A stretch of DNA of 64,000 bases, taken from Sphingomonas sp. C3-2. GTDB taxonomy: Bacteria > Pseudomonadota > Alphaproteobacteria > Sphingomonadales > Sphingomonadaceae. This document shows, in pieces, positions 8,452-15,696 of this stretch. The notes under the pieces are model-generated. The model was not told the origin of the DNA, did no database searches, and was given only the letters and a program-made list of their open reading frames with translations. Location of the stretch: positions 1,992,001 through 2,056,000 of the forward strand of contig NZ_CP130322.1 of NCBI RefSeq assembly GCF_033025475.1, read 5' to 3'. Within the stretch, counting starts at the first letter, position 1. Each line of letters begins with the position of its first letter. Made by a program: the position numbers and the translations under genes.

Positions 8452-8920
8452 GAGCGGCCCAGTCGCGGCTGACGAGCTTTTCCTGAATGGCGGTGCGGGT
8501 TTCGAGCAGGCCGTTGCGGATCCAGTGCCAGGTGCGGCAGCGCGTCTGGCCGTCGTCCGAAAGCTGGATCATCTCGTAGAGATACAGGCTGGGGTCGCCC
8601 TGGCGCTGCCAGTAGAGCATCACGGTGCGGTTATATTCGTCGAGACCGACTTCGGCGGCCCAGCCCTTGATCAGATCATTGTCCCACCACACGCGCTTGT
8701 CGGCATAGGTGGCCGGGAAATCGCGCACATCGGTGCGGCCATCGTCCCAGATATAATGGTTGGTCTGGTGATAGGGCGTGTCGCTGTCGTCCTTGAAGCG
8801 GCAGAACAGGCGCGACTTATGCTCGTCGATCTTCTCGCCGGCAGCGTTGTAATAGGTGTAAACACCGTCCCACACGCCCTCATGGCGTGCCAGCAGCGGC
8901 ATGTCTTCACGAATACCCAT
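8420..8920 (-). CDS. Uncharacterised 166-residue protein, possibly lipocalin-like
   Basis: I do not recognise a function. The protein is soluble, without a signal peptide or membrane segment, and rich in Trp, Tyr and Asp. The opening LARHEGVWDGVYTYYN and the repeated W-x-D/N beta-strand-like segments (HYIWDDGRTDVRDFP, RVWWDNDLIKGW) resemble lipocalin/DUF3598-like beta-barrels that hold small hydrophobic ligands, but this is only a fold guess. It lies 12 bases downstream of the alpha/beta hydrolase and overlaps the start of leuC, so it belongs to the left-arm operon and probably acts on, binds or carries an intermediate of that pathway. Confidence 0.7.
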   Translation of the reverse strand: MGIREDMPLLARHEGVWDGVYTYYNAAGEKIDEHKSRLFCRFKDDSDTPYHQTNHYIWDDGRTDVRDFPATYADKRVWWDNDLIKGWAAEVGLDEYNRTVMLYWQRQGDPSLYLYEMIQLSDDGQTRCRTWHWIRNGLLETRTAIQEKLVSRDWAALEKEMENQAA

Positions 8921-8932
8921 TATCTTCTCCCT

Positions 8933-10486
8933 TTAAAAACCTTCAGGTGCCCAGATGTCGGTCCGGCCGGTGGCCCAATCCGCCTTTTCCCAGCGGGTGA
9001 TGGCGGGGGCGGCGGCGATGATCGCATCGCGGTCCGCCGCGACGAGCGCACCGAGAAGCGCGCGCCCTGCGCGGGCGCGGATCAGGCTGCGATGTTCGGC
9101 GGCAAGCGCTTCCGGCGCGATGTCTTCGGCTTCGAACGGAATGGCGTTGGCGTGCTTTGCCTCGAACCACGGCCAGAAGAAGTGCGCACCGCGCACCGCG
9201 CTCCAGCCGGCGTTCAGATATGCGCCGAAGCGGTCGGGCGTCTGATCGGGGATTGCCTGATCGGCCCAGCGTTCGGCATCGGCCGCCTGCGGAATATGCG
9301 CGGCGATCGCGCCCCAGCCCGGCGCGTTGATGCGCGCGGCAATGGCGCCCGCGAGGAGTGCGGAGAAGCCCTCACCAATGATTTGCGGCGCCTTTGCGCC
9401 CGAGATCGCGGCGATGGCCGCTGCGGCGACCGCGCTCCAGCCCGCGAGATCGGGGGTGTAGCCGGCTTGCCAATTGTCGGACAGGCCGTGGCCGGGCAGG
9501 TCGATCGCCAGCGTATCGGTGGTGTCGATCAGTTCGGCGGCGCGGCCGGGCGCATGGAAGACGATGGTGTCGGCATCGCGCTGGCCCTGCCAGTGGATCA
9601 GGCCGTCGAAACCCGGCACCGCGACATGCGCAAAGCCGCCGTCGCGGCTTTCGGCGATGGTCGGGATCGGCACGGTTTCGGCCGCAAGCAGATGGGCAAG
9701 GCAGGCGTCTTCGAGATCGGTTGGGGTTGCCACCGCTTCGGCGCGCCAGCTTGGCGGCAGTTCGCCGAGGCGCGCGATATGCGCCTGCAGCGGATCGCCA
9801 TTATAGGCCGCGATCAGCACGGGGATGGTCTGCGCATCGACCGCCGGAATATCGCGCGGCGCGCGGAGCACCGCGCCATAGCCGGCGCGGTAAGCATCGC
9901 CGCTGTCGAGCATGTCGCGGATCACCGCATCGGTCTTGACCGGATCGTCGTGCGCGACGCTGATTCGCGCGCCGTGGCGCACGTCGAACCAGGGGAAGAA
10001 CCAGGTCTGTTCGATGATCCGGTTCCACAGCCAGGTCAGGTGCTCGCCGTAGGCGCTGGGCTGGAAGGGGGGCAGATAGCCCTTGTCGAAAATCGCGGAT
10101 TCTTCGGGCGTCCAGATCGCATAACCGCCGGTGGCAAGCGCCGTGAAACGGTCCGGATGGCGCTTGACCGCGCCCACCAGGATGATGCCGCCCGAGTGGA
10201 AGCCATAGGCGGCCGTCCTGGCGATGCCGAGCGCGTCGAGCAGGTCGACAAGCGCGGTTGAAAAGTCGTCAATTTCCGGATTGCCCGGCAGCGGATCGGA
10301 CTGGCCGAAGCCCGGCGAGTCGGGCGCGATGCACGTGAAGTGCTGCCCCCATTTTTCCATCAGCGGTTCATATTCGGCCGAACTGCGCGGACTTTGGTGG
10401 ATCATCAGCAAGGTCGGGCCCTGACCGGCCTTGCGATAATGAACTCGGCGATCGCCGACGCGAATGAAGTGACGGGTGATGCTCAT
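8933..10486 (-). CDS. Tandem alpha/beta hydrolase with a degenerate second domain
   Basis: A 517-residue protein with two alpha/beta-hydrolase modules in a row; most family members have one of about 270-300 residues. Domain 1 (about 1-280) has an oxyanion segment IHQSPRSSAEY, nucleophile Ser98 in YGFHSGGI, a likely acid Asp231 (YNGDPLQAH) and His265. Domain 2 (about 285-517) keeps the AIDLPGHGLSD strand-loop, but its nucleophile elbow reads IIGEGFSAL, with Gly at the serine position, so it looks catalytically dead. ATG 10486 is chosen because it opens a clean family N-terminus (SITRHFIRVGDRRVHYRKAG); the longer in-frame extension runs antisense through the divergent amidase gene. First gene of the left arm, eight bases from the shared palindrome. 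A C-N hydrolase role similar to N-formylmaleamate deformylase is possible but unproven. Confidence 0.82.
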   Translation of the reverse strand: MSITRHFIRVGDRRVHYRKAGQGPTLLMIHQSPRSSAEYEPLMEKWGQHFTCIAPDSPGFGQSDPLPGNPEIDDFSTALVDLLDALGIARTAAYGFHSGGIILVGAVKRHPDRFTALATGGYAIWTPEESAIFDKGYLPPFQPSAYGEHLTWLWNRIIEQTWFFPWFDVRHGARISVAHDDPVKTDAVIRDMLDSGDAYRAGYGAVLRAPRDIPAVDAQTIPVLIAAYNGDPLQAHIARLGELPPSWRAEAVATPTDLEDACLAHLLAAETVPIPTIAESRDGGFAHVAVPGFDGLIHWQGQRDADTIVFHAPGRAAELIDTTDTLAIDLPGHGLSDNWQAGYTPDLAGWSAVAAAAIAAISGAKAPQIIGEGFSALLAGAIAARINAPGWGAIAAHIPQAADAERWADQAIPDQTPDRFGAYLNAGWSAVRGAHFFWPWFEAKHANAIPFEAEDIAPEALAAEHRSLIRARAGRALLGALVAADRDAIIAAAPAITRWEKADWATGRTDIWAPEGF

Positions 10487-10493
10487 GGCGCCT

Positions 10494-10511
10494 AATTTGT
10501 CCGGACAAATT
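10494..10511. promoter_or_regulatory. Perfect 18-bp palindrome, probable operator between divergent arms
   Basis: AATTTGTCCGGACAAATT is fully self-complementary and sits in the 84-base gap between the divergent hydrolase (start 10486) and amidase (start 10571) genes. The TTGTC...GACAA half-sites resemble those bound by FCD-type GntR regulators. No GntR gene is visible in the window, so the binding protein is unknown. Its place, eight bases upstream of the hydrolase start codon, suits repression of the left arm and possibly both arms. Confidence 0.6.
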
Positions 10512-10570
10512 CCGCTCGACAAGTCCTTTTCTTCAACTATCGTACGAATCACGAGTTCGCAGGAGGCATA

Positions 10571-11251
10571 ATGACACTGATCGGGACCCAGATGGTTTGC
10601 GATGGTCGCACGGCGCGTCAGATCTTTGAGGAAGTCATGGCGAACCCGGCGCGCAACAAGTTCGGCTTCGGGGAAAAGCTGGCCATCGTGAACGTGGATT
10701 TCCAGCAGGCCTATACCCGCACGGACATGTTCAAGACGGCGTATGAGACCGATCCGCGCCAGATCGAATATGTGAACATCATTTCGCGCCTTGCCCGTGC
10801 CAAGGGCATGCCGGTGATCTGGAGCCGCGTCGGCTATAAGGACGATGCGGGCGATGCCGGCGTCTGGGGCACGCGCACCAACACCCCGGATTCGCTGCAG
10901 AACATCAAATATGGCAGCGAGCGCCACGCCTTTGATCCGCGCTGCGAGATCGACGCGAACGACCTTGAATACACCAAGCGCATGCCCTCGGCCTTTTTCG
11001 AGACGCCGCTTGCCAGCTATCTGCGCTGGCACAAGGTGGATACGGTTGTCGTCACCGGCGGCAGCACCTCTGGCTGCGTGCGCGCGACCGCAGTGGATTC
11101 GCTGTCCTATGGGTTCCGCACGATCGTTCCGATCGAAACCAGCGCCGACAAGCATGAAAGCTATCACTTCGCCAATCTGACCGATCTTCAGCTGAAATAT
11201 GCCGATGTCGAACCGGTACAGACCGTGATCGACTGGCTGGAGGCCCGCTGA
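10571..11251 (+). CDS. Isochorismatase-fold amidohydrolase (N-carbamoylsarcosine amidase / maleamate amidase type)
   Basis: Cysteine hydrolase of the isochorismatase superfamily, 226 residues, which removes ammonia or a carbamoyl group from an amide. The catalytic triad is visible: Asp43 in NVDFQQAYT, Lys136 in EYTKRMPSAF and nucleophile Cys169 in GGSTSGCVRATA. The GSTSGCVRAT block matches the N-carbamoylsarcosine amidase and maleamate amidohydrolase (NicF) branch rather than true isochorismatases. A strong ribosome-binding site AGGAGG lies just before ATG 10571. It is the first gene of the right arm and overlaps the next start by one base. In context it probably hydrolyses the half-amide released by the downstream ring-opening enzymes. 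Confidence 0.85.
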   Translation: MTLIGTQMVCDGRTARQIFEEVMANPARNKFGFGEKLAIVNVDFQQAYTRTDMFKTAYETDPRQIEYVNIISRLARAKGMPVIWSRVGYKDDAGDAGVWGTRTNTPDSLQNIKYGSERHAFDPRCEIDANDLEYTKRMPSAFFETPLASYLRWHKVDTVVVTGGSTSGCVRATAVDSLSYGFRTIVPIETSADKHESYHFANLTDLQLKYADVEPVQTVIDWLEAR

Positions 11252-12153
11252 TGCGCGAAGGCGAAGCCGATCCCGGCCTGTATGATTTCGCGCCCTATCG
11301 CGGCCGCCCCAGGATTACATGGCCGGGCGGCAAGAAGGTTGCCGTCTGGGTGGCGCCCAATCTCGAATATTACGAGATCGACCCGCCCGCCAATCCGCTG
11401 CGCAAGAGCTGGACCAAGCCGCACCCCGATGTTGTGGGCTTTTCGCACCGCGATCATTCGAACCGCGTGTCGCACTGGCGCATGGCGGAGGCGATGTCGA
11501 AATACGGCTTTCCGGGTTCGGTTTCGCTGTCGGTGGCGCTGTGCCAGCACCATCCCGAGGTGGTGAACGATGCGAACGCGCGCGGCTGGGAATTCTTCAG
11601 CCACGGCATCTACAACACGCGTTATTCCTATGGGATGGACGAGGCGCAGGAACGCGCGATCATCGAGGATTCGATCCGCACCGTGCGCGAGGCGACCGGG
11701 CAGACGATCCGCGGCTGGCTCGCCCCCGCGCTCACCCACACGCCGCGCACGCTCGATCTGATCGCCGAATATGGGCTCGACTATACGTGCGACCTTTATC
11801 ACGACGATCAGCCCCAGCCGGTGCATGTGAAGACGGGCAAGCTCGTTTCGATCCCGTACAGCCTTGAGGTCAACGACCATTACGGCTTCTTCGTCTACAA
11901 CATGTCCCCGCGCGAATATGCCGATACGCTGATCCGGCAATATGAGCGCCTGGCCGAGGAAGGCGCGGAATCGGGCACGGTGATGTGCATTCCGCTTCAC
12001 GCCTATCTGATCGGTCAGCCGCACCGCATCGGCCCCTTTGCCGAGGTGCTCCGCCATATTGCCGAGGATGGCCGCGCCTGGATCGCCCGCGCGGGCGAGA
12101 TCGCCGACCATTATTACGCCCATCATTATGCGGAGGCCCTCAATGGCGCTTGA
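11251..12153 (+). CDS. PuuE/imidase-like polysaccharide-deacetylase-fold hydrolase 1
   Basis: NodB-fold hydrolase, 300 residues, of the branch that includes cofactor-independent allantoinase PuuE and bacterial cyclic imide hydrolases, which open small C-N rings. Visible are the ITWPGGKKVAVWVAPNLEYY N-terminus, SHRDHSNRVSHWRM, and EFFSHGIYNTRYS with His118. The second histidine of the classical deacetylase HxxxH zinc motif is absent, as expected for the PuuE branch. The start overlaps the amidase stop by one base (TGATG). No signal peptide, so it acts in the cytoplasm on a small molecule, not on cell-wall sugar. It is paired with a second, divergent copy directly downstream. Confidence 0.82.
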   Translation: MREGEADPGLYDFAPYRGRPRITWPGGKKVAVWVAPNLEYYEIDPPANPLRKSWTKPHPDVVGFSHRDHSNRVSHWRMAEAMSKYGFPGSVSLSVALCQHHPEVVNDANARGWEFFSHGIYNTRYSYGMDEAQERAIIEDSIRTVREATGQTIRGWLAPALTHTPRTLDLIAEYGLDYTCDLYHDDQPQPVHVKTGKLVSIPYSLEVNDHYGFFVYNMSPREYADTLIRQYERLAEEGAESGTVMCIPLHAYLIGQPHRIGPFAEVLRHIAEDGRAWIARAGEIADHYYAHHYAEALNGA

Positions 12154-13057
12154 TCCCGCCTATCTCGAATATCCCAAGCGCCGGGAGGGGTATGACCATG
12201 ACCTTTATCCATGGTCGTCGATCTTTTCGCGTCCGCCCGTCGCCTGGCCCGAGGGCAAGTCGGTCGCGGTGTGGCTGTGCGTCAGCCTGGAATGGTTTCC
12301 GATCACGCCGACGGACAAGCCGTTCCGCGCGCCGGGCCATATGCAGACCAGCTATCCCGATTATCGCCACTATACGGCGCGCGAATATGGCACGCGCATC
12401 GGCATGTATCGGTTGCTGGATGCGTTCCAGAAGGCGGGGGTACGCGGTTCCTTTGCCACCAACGGCGCGATTGCCGACCGTTACCCCCAACTGATCCGCG
12501 ACATCGTGGCGGACGGGCACGAGATCATCGCGCATTCGACCGACATGAACGGCACGATCGCGACCGGCCTGCCGATCAAGGACGAGCGCGCGCTGATCGA
12601 GGGGGCGATCGCGTCGCTTGAAAAGGCGACGGGCAAGCGCCCCGAAGGCTGGCTGTCGATCGCGCGGTCGCAGAGCTGGAACACGCCTGCGCTGCTGAAG
12701 GAAGCGGGTTTCCGCTATGCGTGCGACTGGGCGAACGACGAACTGCCCTGGCGCTTTGCCAATGGACTGGTCAACCTGCCGCTGAACCATGAACTGTCCG
12801 ACCGGCAGATCATCACCGTCCAGCAGCAATCGGCCGACAGCTATGCCCAGCAGATGATCGATGCCTTCGACTGGCTGGCGGCAGAAGCCAAGACGCATGG
12901 CGGGCGCGTGCTGCCGCTCCACATCACCCCCTATATCATGGCGTTGCCCTACCGCATTTCGGCCTTTGAAAAGCTGATCGGCGAGCTCGCGGCGCGGCCC
13001 GAGGCGTGGTTTGCGCCGGGCAATGAGATCGTATCCGCATGGGAGGCGCAGGCATGA
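12143..13057 (+). CDS. PuuE/imidase-like polysaccharide-deacetylase-fold hydrolase 2
   Basis: A 304-residue relative of the preceding gene, clearly diverged: it shares the WPEGKSVAVWLCVSLEW strand, an EIIAHSTDMNG motif in place of the SHGIYNTR block, and GWLSIARSQSWNTPALLKEAG. ATG 12143 lies inside the end of gene 1 (11-base overlap) and opens MALDPAYLEYPKRREGY, which fits the family; longer frames read gene 1 out of frame. Two such hydrolases in one operon may act as a heteromer or on successive substrates. Same caveat as for gene 1: allantoinase, imidase and other cyclic amide activities cannot be told apart by eye. Confidence 0.82.
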   Translation: MALDPAYLEYPKRREGYDHDLYPWSSIFSRPPVAWPEGKSVAVWLCVSLEWFPITPTDKPFRAPGHMQTSYPDYRHYTAREYGTRIGMYRLLDAFQKAGVRGSFATNGAIADRYPQLIRDIVADGHEIIAHSTDMNGTIATGLPIKDERALIEGAIASLEKATGKRPEGWLSIARSQSWNTPALLKEAGFRYACDWANDELPWRFANGLVNLPLNHELSDRQIITVQQQSADSYAQQMIDAFDWLAAEAKTHGGRVLPLHITPYIMALPYRISAFEKLIGELAARPEAWFAPGNEIVSAWEAQA

Positions 13058-14487
13058 GCCTTGCCGTTGTAAATCCGCGTACCGGTGAACCCGATTACAG
13101 CATCGAACCGCTCGATTCCGCGGCCCTGGGCGCGGTTGCTGCGCACCTACGCGCGGCGCAGCCCGGCTGGGCGGCCGCCACGCCGCAGGCGCGCGCCGTG
13201 CAGCTGCGCGCGCTGGCCGATGCGATCGGCCGTCACCGCGATGCGCTGATCGCCGCGCTGACCGACGATACCGGCCGCGCCGCGATCTCGGTGATCGAGG
13301 TCGATACCATGGCGCGCACCCTGCTCCGCTGGGCGGACAGCGCGCCCGAGATCATCGCGCGCAGCGAGGTGAACGACCGCGCCACCGGGATTCCGACGAT
13401 CACCACCTCCACCCGGCTGGTGCCCTATGATCTGGTCGGCGTGATCAGCCCGTGGAATTTTCCGCTCACGCTGGCGCTGATCGACGCCATCCCCGCGCTT
13501 GCCGCCGGGTGCGCGGTGCTGATCAAGCCGTCCGAAATCACCCCGCGCTTCATCCGGCCGTTGCTGGCGGCGATTGCCGAAGTGCCCGAACTGGCCGGTG
13601 TGCTGACGCTGGTCGAAGGCGACGGCGCAACGGGTGCGGCGCTGGTCGAGCATGTCGATTTCGTGGCCTTTACCGGATCGGTCGCCACCGGCCGCAAGGT
13701 GGGCGAGGCCGCCGCGCGCGCGTTCATCCCGGCCAGCCTTGAGCTGGGCGGCAAGGACCCGATGCTCGTGCTGGCGAGCGCGGACCCGATCAAGGCCGCC
13801 GAAACCGCGCTGCGCGCGTCGATCGTCAACAGCGGGCAGGCCTGCCAGTCGCTCGAGCGAATCTATGTCGCGCGCGCGATTGCCGAGCCGTTTCTCGATC
13901 ATCTCGTCGCCTGCGCCAAGGCGGTGCGGCTCAACTATCCCGATGTGCATCAGGGCGATATCGGCCCGTTCATCTTCGCGCGGCAGGCCGAAATTGTGCA
14001 GGAACAGCTCGACGACGCCGTGGCGAAGGGCGCGCGCGTGCTGGCCGGCGGACAGGTGGAAACGCTGGGCGGCGGCAAATATCTGCGTCCGACGGTGCTT
14101 GCCGATGTGACGCCCGACATGGCGGTGCTGGCCGAGGAAACCTTCGGCCCCGTCATTCCGGTGACGATCTTCGACACCGTCGACGAGGCGGTGGCCCATG
14201 CCAATGCGGGGATTTACGGCCTGTCGGCGGCGGTGTTCGCCGGTAGCGTTGCAGAGGGCGAGGCCGTGGGCCGGCGCATCCGCGCGGGCGGAATCTCGAT
14301 CAACGACGGATCGCTGACCGGGCTGGTCTGGGAAGCCGAGAAGTCAAGCTTCGGCAAGAGCGGGCTCGGCCCGTCGCGCATGGGGGATAGCGGCTTGCTG
14401 CGGTTCTTCCGCAAGCAGGCGCTTATTCGCCAGTCGGGCAGCGCGCTGCCGCTGGCGGCCTATTCGGAAGAAGCGCTGGGCGGCTGA
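13054..14487 (+). CDS. NAD(P)+-dependent aldehyde dehydrogenase
   Basis: ALDH-superfamily oxidoreductase converting an aldehyde to an acid, 477 residues. The oxyanion Asn135 (SPWNFPL), the FTGSVATGRKVG cofactor loop, general base Glu230 (LELGGKDP) and nucleophile Cys264 (NSGQACQSLERI) are all present. ATG 13054 overlaps the preceding stop (ATGA) behind a GGGAGG ribosome-binding site; an ATG 15 bases upstream is possible but less well placed. Last gene of the right arm. It resembles succinate-semialdehyde-type dehydrogenases in length and motif spacing, but the substrate is not resolvable. Probably oxidises an aldehyde released during breakdown of the cluster's substrate. Confidence 0.88.
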   Translation: MSLAVVNPRTGEPDYSIEPLDSAALGAVAAHLRAAQPGWAAATPQARAVQLRALADAIGRHRDALIAALTDDTGRAAISVIEVDTMARTLLRWADSAPEIIARSEVNDRATGIPTITTSTRLVPYDLVGVISPWNFPLTLALIDAIPALAAGCAVLIKPSEITPRFIRPLLAAIAEVPELAGVLTLVEGDGATGAALVEHVDFVAFTGSVATGRKVGEAAARAFIPASLELGGKDPMLVLASADPIKAAETALRASIVNSGQACQSLERIYVARAIAEPFLDHLVACAKAVRLNYPDVHQGDIGPFIFARQAEIVQEQLDDAVAKGARVLAGGQVETLGGGKYLRPTVLADVTPDMAVLAEETFGPVIPVTIFDTVDEAVAHANAGIYGLSAAVFAGSVAEGEAVGRRIRAGGISINDGSLTGLVWEAEKSSFGKSGLGPSRMGDSGLLRFFRKQALIRQSGSALPLAAYSEEALGG

Positions 14488-14504
14488 TCGCCGTCAGGAT
14501 GGCA

Positions 14505-14549
14505 GGATGGCGGGGCCGTGCGCACCGCCATCCCCGGCCTTGGGGCCGG
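14505..14549. terminator. Double hairpin between convergent ALDH and LuxR genes
   Basis: A perfect 9-bp stem (14505-14513 with 14525-14533) is followed at once by a 6-bp GC stem (14534-14539 with 14544-14549). Neither has a T-tract, so factor-independent termination is uncertain, but the place between two convergent genes fits a bidirectional stop. Confidence 0.4.
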
Positions 14550-14579
14550 GCAGGGCGGCTGCGTCAACGATACCGCACA

Positions 14580-14933
14580 TCAATGCCAGATCTTGGGCGC
14601 CTTATCGGCTTCGCCGGCGGCTGGCATATAGCCGATCGGCGTGCGGGCCAGCATGTCCGCCGGGCAACGGCCATTGGCGATCGCGGCGGCGATTTCCGGG
14701 ATGCGTCGACCCTCGATCGACAGGATTTGCGCGGCAATGGCCTTGGCTACCATATGGGTGCGGTTGCGCGCCTGAAGTTTGAGGCGGACATTGTCGATAT
14801 GACGCTCGACAGTGCGCGGCGCGATATCGATTCGCTGCGCGACTTCCTTGGCCGAATAACCCTGAGCGACAAGCTCAAGGATCTGGTATTCACGGCCGGT
14901 GAGCCCGGCAGCGCCATAATGCTGATCAATCAT
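14580..14933 (-). CDS. Small LuxR-type DNA-binding regulator
   Basis: A 117-residue protein consisting mainly of a LuxR/GerE helix-turn-helix: LTGREYQILELVAQGYSAKEVA, then IAPRTVERHIDNVRLKLQARN with the usual recognition-helix pattern. There is no receiver or autoinducer domain before it; the helix-turn-helix begins about ten residues from the start, and a tail of about 40 residues follows. It is convergent with the aldehyde dehydrogenase and is the only regulator touching the cluster, so it may control it, although the palindrome in the central gap looks more like a GntR site. A ligand-sensing role for the C-terminal tail is possible but unsupported. Confidence 0.8.
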   Translation of the reverse strand: MIDQHYGAAGLTGREYQILELVAQGYSAKEVAQRIDIAPRTVERHIDNVRLKLQARNRTHMVAKAIAAQILSIEGRRIPEIAAAIANGRCPADMLARTPIGYMPAAGEADKAPKIWH

Positions 14934-15439
14934 CTGCTTCCCCTTTTAGGTCCGGGGCGCTCCGCGAGTAATTCCCTCTCTTACCCCACGAGCCGCATTG
15001 GTTCCGGTGTGTGTTCAAAAACCAGAAAATCCACCCAAAAGGTGGATCTCAACTCAGCGACCCCATGCGAGTCCCACACCCCGCATGATTGGTTAAGGAT
15101 ACAAGTGCCGGGGTAAGGCGGCAATAATCAATTGAAAGAACAGGCTTCCTTTTTCAATGACTGTCGTCTTGCCGAAATAATCCTTTTTTACAGTAATTTG
15201 TAATTCCGTACTTTGCAGTATCGTCTTGCTTACTGACCGGTGTGTTGGTTGCGGCACCCATTTTTGCGAGGGGCGCTGGCGACAAAAGCGAATCGGCGGC
15301 ACGCGCTCTTCGCCCCGAACGGAAAGGTTTATCCTCCAACGCATTCCCGCACGCGGCGAGCCGTGCGCGGCGTCGGAACCGTCGGTGCACGCGGACGGTT
15401 GGTTCAATGGGTGGAAAGACGAAACGGAGGCCAACCATC
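14934..15439. other. Non-coding stretch upstream of the LuxR gene
   Basis: No convincing gene in these 506 bases. It is visibly less GC-rich than its flanks (15120-15240). Two small hairpins stand out: ATCCACC/GGTGGAT at 15029-15047, about 100 bases upstream of the LuxR start, and an ATTGAAA/TTTCAAT pair near 15130-15158. They could be operators or structured leader elements. Open frames here lack ribosome-binding sites or family resemblance. Confidence 0.5.
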
Positions 15440-15583
15440 ATGAACAGCAAGACCAAGGACCCGAAACCGCAGGCAGCCGAAAAAAAGGATCGCGGTGTCG
15501 AGCAGGTGGAAAAGGGCCAGCAGCCCAAACCCGACAATATCAACCCGCTCGCCCCGCCGATCAACGTGCAGGGCGGCGCCTGA
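15440..15583 (+). CDS. Small hydrophilic protein, 47 residues
   Basis: Short open frame with a good ribosome-binding site (GGAGG, nine bases before ATG 15440). The product is highly charged, Lys/Gln/Pro-rich and probably disordered (KTKDPKPQAAEKKDRG, ending in NPLAPPINVQGGA). It has no signal peptide or membrane segment. I recognise no family. Codon usage agrees with neighbouring genes, which together with the Shine-Dalgarno supports a real gene. Confidence 0.5.
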   Translation: MNSKTKDPKPQAAEKKDRGVEQVEKGQQPKPDNINPLAPPINVQGGA

Positions 15584-15696
15584 TGCGCGAAAAGACGGGT
15601 TGTATCAGCACGTTGCGACAAAATTGCTGCTGACCCTGCCGATACGCTCTCGGTTACAACAGGCCCTGAACAGAAAAAGTAACGGGAGAGAATGGC

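Noticed and set aside
10487-11167. N-terminal extension of the tandem hydrolase into the amidase gene
   Set aside because: The extra residues are antisense to the amidase and unlike any hydrolase. ATG 10486 gives a normal N-terminus.
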